Shown here piece by piece: positions 20,220 to 23,081 of a stretch of DNA of 23,081 nt. Source of the stretch: a virus. The notes below the pieces were generated by a model, which made no database searches, was not told the DNA's origin, and saw only the letters and a list, made by a program, of their open reading frames with translations. Where the stretch lies: positions 1 to 23,081 of the IMG/VR virus record IMGVR_UViG_3300035698_003803; one strand, given 5' to 3'. The position numbers and the translations under genes were made by a program. How positions within the stretch are numbered: position 1 is the first letter of the stretch; every line of letters begins with the position of its first letter.

Positions 20220-23081
20220 CTAATCCTTTTGGTAAACTTCGTGTTCCCAACCTGCGGCCTTGATTGGCCACCACGGGCACCACGCTGGGTTCTCAGCCAT
20301 AATGGCGCACATCTCATCGATTGAGCCACGCCCGTAAGGCACTTCGCTGATACCCTCATCGTGGGTGTGCATCGCTACAGGGTAGCCGTAGCTTTCTAAC
20401 CTAACCAACGCTTCGGCCTGAATGTCCGCGCCAACAGCTTGGCAGATGTTCTCGAATAATCGACCGCCGTAGGTTTGCAAGATGTGCCACCCTACTGCAC
20501 CTTTTTGGGTGTTACTGTTCCAACCTTCGAACATTATCTCGTAGCAAGGGCCGCGCTTAAGCTTATCGTCACCGTCGACTAGGCGAGGGCGATGGTAGGT
20601 TAGGAAGCGTCCTGAAGGCAAGCGGCAATACAGTATGTCTTCTAGAACATGGTATGTGATGTCGATGTAGGTGTAATGGCACCCAGGGTTCAATATGGCC
20701 ATGATTGCCATGCCTTCGAGGCCATGTAGCTCTGGCTTAGCGTTCCAAGGCTTAGGGCCTATCTGGCGGAACTGCCCTCCCCACATTTCGACTATCTCAG
20801 GGCTAGCTGCGCGCCATGCGATTATTTGCTGCTTAATCTCCTCGTCGGTGCCCTCTGCCCCGAAAGCCTTGTAGGCTCCTATCCAACCGCCGTACCCTGA
20901 GTTGTGGACCAGCAAATGTCCTGAGTCAGTTTTAATCGTGAACCTGTGTCGTGGCCCCGCATTTGCAATGTCGTAGACGTCGTTCAAGCTCGTCGATTCG
21001 CTTTTGCATCTCGACGATAGTGCGTTTGTTGAGATTGTTCTTGCGTTTGGTAATAAAGCGGATATTGCCCGGCTCATAACCCCTTTCGTTATTGATTCTA
21101 TCCATTTCCAACTCGGGAACATCCCACCCTTCGAGGTCCCTGGCGTGGAGCAGGAAATATCTCGCCCCTTCTTCTCCCCGCCAAGCGTCGAACACTTTGA
21201 TGCCCCTGCCGCCGTAGTTGGCGTACTGCTTGCAGTTAGGACTGTGGCACCTTGTGATAGCTGCGCGTAGTCTGTTGACGAGCCTTCTGCGGTGCTCGAT
21301 GTCGGGCATAACGTCGGCGTACTTTGAGTAGAGTTTGACGTAAGTTTCAGCGCTTTTCTTACGACCGCACTTAGCGCATCTAGTAGCCTTCTTTTTATGG
21401 AGATTAGACAGGGACACGAAGTAGGGTTCCCCACCGCAGGAGCATCGCACTTTCGCACCCCTGTCTTTGCTCGTTCTTTCAGGGCACACGACGGTAAGTT
21501 CGCCGAACCTGTCGCCAGCGCAAGGCTCAGCGTACTTGGGTTTGAAGCGAGTTTGCTTGCCTCCACCCACGAACCGTTCAAGCTGACCGGATGGTCCGGG
21601 GTTACTCGCACACCGTCCAATTTTATCGTTTCTCTTTTTCCCTTCGGCACTACCCCGTCGCTCGTCACCCATTCTACACCATCCCATAAGAAGTCCCTGT
21701 AATTGACCTCCACCATTCGCACATACCCCCGCTTTGTCAAAACCTGAGTATCGTGGGTGAAGCAAGCTAGTTCTGCAACCTTACCTATTTTCTTGCGGTC
21801 TGAGTGGTCGAAGCCATTGTCTTTTTTATACTGCATATAGACGTCGAGAGGCGTACCTGTAATCGTACTGGCTGACATTTCATATATTTTTCCGTGAGTG
21901 CTGAAAACGTCAATTCGCCATTGGCACCGCGATAGACAGGCCGCTATTACTGCTTCGATTGCAGAGAAATCACAGCAAATAAAGCGGGTACCTTCCTTGG
22001 CTATGAAAAGCCCACGTAAACAGCCGCAGAGCAGTGTGGCGGGGTCGCCCCATACCTGTTCGATATAACTCAAACGGTTGTGTATTAAATCGTTCTTAGC
22101 GTCCATGACGGCTTCAACCGTCCAATCGTTCATCTTATGGTACATAGTGGAGCCGCACCTAGGGCAGCCCTCGCCTATAGGGTTGAAGTGTTTGTTACAG
22201 CCCTCACACTTCGCTGACTTAGGGCCTTTAGCCGTTATGTTCTGCAGCTGTACCCCCCCTGCAGACCATCGGCCTGTACGGTCGGCACCACAGTAAGAGT
22301 ACTGGTCGCGAAGTCTACCGTCACTAGATATTCGTAGCAGCAACGTAGGTATCTTTTTGATATTGGCGCTCGCTAATATGCTGCGAATCTCTAACGCCCT
22401 ATAAGCGCTTGGGTCCCGCTGCAACCTGCGTTCGTAGTGCCCTGCGTCAAGGTCGTGCATATCTTCGGTAGTTACGCGCCCGTTAGCGGCCCATTGCTTA
22501 GCTACCTCCCACCCTTTGAGAACCTCATCGACAGTATCGGCCGTCATGTCCACCATGTAAATGTCTCTTGTCTCCAACCACTTGCCTAGCGCCGCCACCT
22601 TAGAGGCGCTGTCTACTGCGCCCCCGGTTATATGCTTAAGCTCAGCCACATATTGGACGAACATCTCGTCCATAATTCTCTGCATTGCGTCGAGAGCCAC
22701 TGTGTCAACTCTAACGCCCCGTGCGTTGATTGTTTGGTCGGTAAGCCATGTCTGCCTCTCGTAAGGCGTTAAGTCGGGTATAAGTGCAGCTGCGTTGTCC
22801 TCAGCACGCACGTCGTCCGCGCAGTAACTGTAAAACTTGACGTAGTCATCCCATGCGTTACTGAAATCCCAATACGGTAGGGGCCTATTCTTTGTTGCTG
22901 AAATGGGTCGGGTTAGTTTGTTAATTAAACGGGTACCCTCTTTATCCTTAGGAGCGGTGCCTAGTACCTTAGCTGCGTTAGCTAGGCCGCCAGGCATGCT
23001 GTGACGTCGAGACTTGGCCATGGCACAATAACACTGGTTAAGCTGCAAAGGTGGCCAGCCGAACTGGCGAACGCAAACCAT
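20220..23081 (-). CDS. Family A DNA polymerase with intein, 5' end outside window
   Basis: The frame is open to the right edge (953 residues visible), and the first visible Met is unlikely to be the start. The visible part begins near the end of the 3'-5' exonuclease domain: FYSYCADDV (22811-22832) holds the Exo III YxxxD motif. The polymerase domain follows: motif A in FICCDFSAIEA (near 21961-21990), motif B in DRKKIGKVAELA / SGYGGWIGAYKAFG and motif C in AMHTHDEG (HDE at 20355-20363). Between palm and fingers lies a zinc ribbon, CEGC...CPRC (22149-22210). Motif B is split by an intein of 288 codons, so the mature enzyme would form only after splicing. It replicates the phage genome. The operon runs leftwards. 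Confidence 0.92.
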   Translation of the reverse strand: MVCVRQFGWPPLQLNQCYCAMAKSRRHSMPGGLANAAKVLGTAPKDKEGTRLINKLTRPISATKNRPLPYWDFSNAWDDYVKFYSYCADDVRAEDNAAALIPDLTPYERQTWLTDQTINARGVRVDTVALDAMQRIMDEMFVQYVAELKHITGGAVDSASKVAALGKWLETRDIYMVDMTADTVDEVLKGWEVAKQWAANGRVTTEDMHDLDAGHYERRLQRDPSAYRALEIRSILASANIKKIPTLLLRISSDGRLRDQYSYCGADRTGRWSAGGVQLQNITAKGPKSAKCEGCNKHFNPIGEGCPRCGSTMYHKMNDWTVEAVMDAKNDLIHNRLSYIEQVWGDPATLLCGCLRGLFIAKEGTRFICCDFSAIEAVIAACLSRCQWRIDVFSTHGKIYEMSASTITGTPLDVYMQYKKDNGFDHSDRKKIGKVAELACFTHDTQVLTKRGYVRMVEVNYRDFLWDGVEWVTSDGVVPKGKRETIKLDGVRVTPDHPVSLNGSWVEASKLASNPSTLSLALATGSANLPSCALKERAKTGVRKCDAPAVGNPTSCPCLISIKRRLLDALSAVVRKALKLTSNSTQSTPTLCPTSSTAEGSSTDYAQLSQGATVLTASSTPTTAAGASKCSTLGGEKKGRDISCSTPGTSKGGMFPSWKWIESITKGVMSRAISALLPNARTISTNALSSRCKSESTSLNDVYDIANAGPRHRFTIKTDSGHLLVHNSGYGGWIGAYKAFGAEGTDEEIKQQIIAWRAASPEIVEMWGGQFRQIGPKPWNAKPELHGLEGMAIMAILNPGCHYTYIDITYHVLEDILYCRLPSGRFLTYHRPRLVDGDDKLKRGPCYEIMFEGWNSNTQKGAVGWHILQTYGGRLFENICQAVGADIQAEALVRLESYGYPVAMHTHDEGISEVPYGRGSIDEMCAIMAENPAWCPWWPIKAAGWEHEVYQKD
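20901..21764 (-). mobile_element. Intein (288 codons) inserted in polymerase motif B
   Basis: The N-terminal junction is ELA / CFTHDTQVLTKRGY, with Cys1 at 21764-21762 (block A). Block B is GVRVTPDHPV. Block F is NDVYDIANAGPRHRFTI, and the end is LLVHN / SGYGG: penultimate His, Asn288 (20903-20901) and Ser as +1 nucleophile. All residues needed for Cys/Asn splicing with a Ser +1 are present. The middle 190 or so codons in the intein frame are Ser/Thr/Ala-rich and match no endonuclease or splicing motif. An HNH gene is read there in another frame. Splicing would restore an intact O-helix. Confidence 0.9.
20932..21687 (-). CDS. HNH homing endonuclease encoded out of frame inside the intein
   Basis: This gene is read in the -1 frame relative to the polymerase-intein frame. 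The first open codon (TTG 21765) lies in the intein start; ATG 21687 has AGGGA 6 bases upstream and is my choice (251 residues), while GTG 21570 is another option. The recognisable protein starts near KPKYAEPCAGDRFGELTVV, followed by two Cys pairs (VRCSCGG, RCAKCGRKK). The HNH core then reads RCHSPNCKQYANYGGRGIKV and ELEMDRINNERGYEPGNIRF, with KNNLNKR. A coiled coil (EMQKRIDELERRLRH) ends it. This is the phage YGGRGI-type HNH endonuclease. It would cut inteinless polymerase genes and so spread the intein. It overlaps block F of the intein. Confidence 0.8.
   Translation of the reverse strand: MGWCRMGDERRGSAEGKKRNDKIGRCASNPGPSGQLERFVGGGKQTRFKPKYAEPCAGDRFGELTVVCPERTSKDRGAKVRCSCGGEPYFVSLSNLHKKKATRCAKCGRKKSAETYVKLYSKYADVMPDIEHRRRLVNRLRAAITRCHSPNCKQYANYGGRGIKVFDAWRGEEGARYFLLHARDLEGWDVPELEMDRINNERGYEPGNIRFITKRKNNLNKRTIVEMQKRIDELERRLRHCKCGATTQVHD

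Noticed and set aside
20438-20490. Second sigma-54-like site on the - strand (TGGCACATCTTGCA)
   Set aside because: GG and GC are 8 bases apart instead of 10, and it lies inside the polymerase gene.
20932-21765. Full 277-residue frame starting at 21765 as the endonuclease
   Set aside because: The first codon is TTG with no ribosome site, and the first 60-75 residues are the shadow of the intein splicing domain. I start the gene at ATG 21687 and treat even that as tentative.
1-23081. CRISPR arrays, tRNA genes, integrase or insertion sequences
   Set aside because: I saw no regularly spaced repeats, no cloverleaf-like sequence with T-loop GGTTCRANYC, and no transposase or integrase motifs.

Overview
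This window is part of a tailed bacteriophage (siphovirus) genome. It carries the late structural module on the + strand, in the usual head, neck, tail, tip and lysis order. A convergent module on the - strand ends with a family A DNA polymerase. Several traits recall the Pseudomonas YuA/M6 group and related marine siphoviruses: the gene order, the tail tube and tail tip protein types, a Pol A with an embedded zinc ribbon, and a near-perfect sigma-54 promoter before the lysis genes (phage YuA is known to use host sigma-54 for its particle and lysis genes). Shine-Dalgarno sites, the sigma-54 and sigma-70 promoter forms and a Sec signal peptide point to a Gram-negative host. I cannot name the host species.

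Layout, + strand. A scaffold-type protein, cut at the left edge and with a probable internal in-frame start, is followed by a decoration/cement protein and the major capsid protein. A strong terminator follows the capsid gene. Next come a coiled-coil connector-like protein, an HK97 gp10-like neck protein, a tail terminator, the tail tube protein and the two tail assembly chaperone frames, joined by a textbook A AAA AAC -1 frameshift site. The tape measure protein, two similar-sized tail tip proteins and a distal-tail-like protein follow. After these come a DUF2163-type hub protein with four cysteines, a small membrane-anchored tip protein, a tiny glutaredoxin-like protein, the large tip/hub protein, a small fibre-like protein and a receptor-binding protein with Asp-box-like repeats and a SPRY-like end. 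A sigma-54 promoter then precedes a one-helix holin-like protein and a permuted NlpC/P60 (YiiX-like) cysteine hydrolase.

Layout, - strand. A small signal-peptide protein has its own promoter and shares a two-way terminator with the late operon, which makes it moron-like. To its right lie a 215-residue protein that may be Nmad5-like, a possible 30-residue ORF, and the polymerase, whose 5' part is beyond the window.

The most unusual element is in the polymerase. An intein of 288 codons interrupts the catalytic motif B (O-helix). Its middle does not encode an endonuclease in the intein frame. An HNH endonuclease is encoded there in the -1 frame, overlapping both splicing regions, while the polymerase-intein frame stays free of stops throughout. 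Other points for a second look are the sigma-54 promoter, the glutaredoxin gene set inside the tail-tip genes beside a putative Fe-S protein, the frameshift signal, the internal scaffold start and the moron-like unit.
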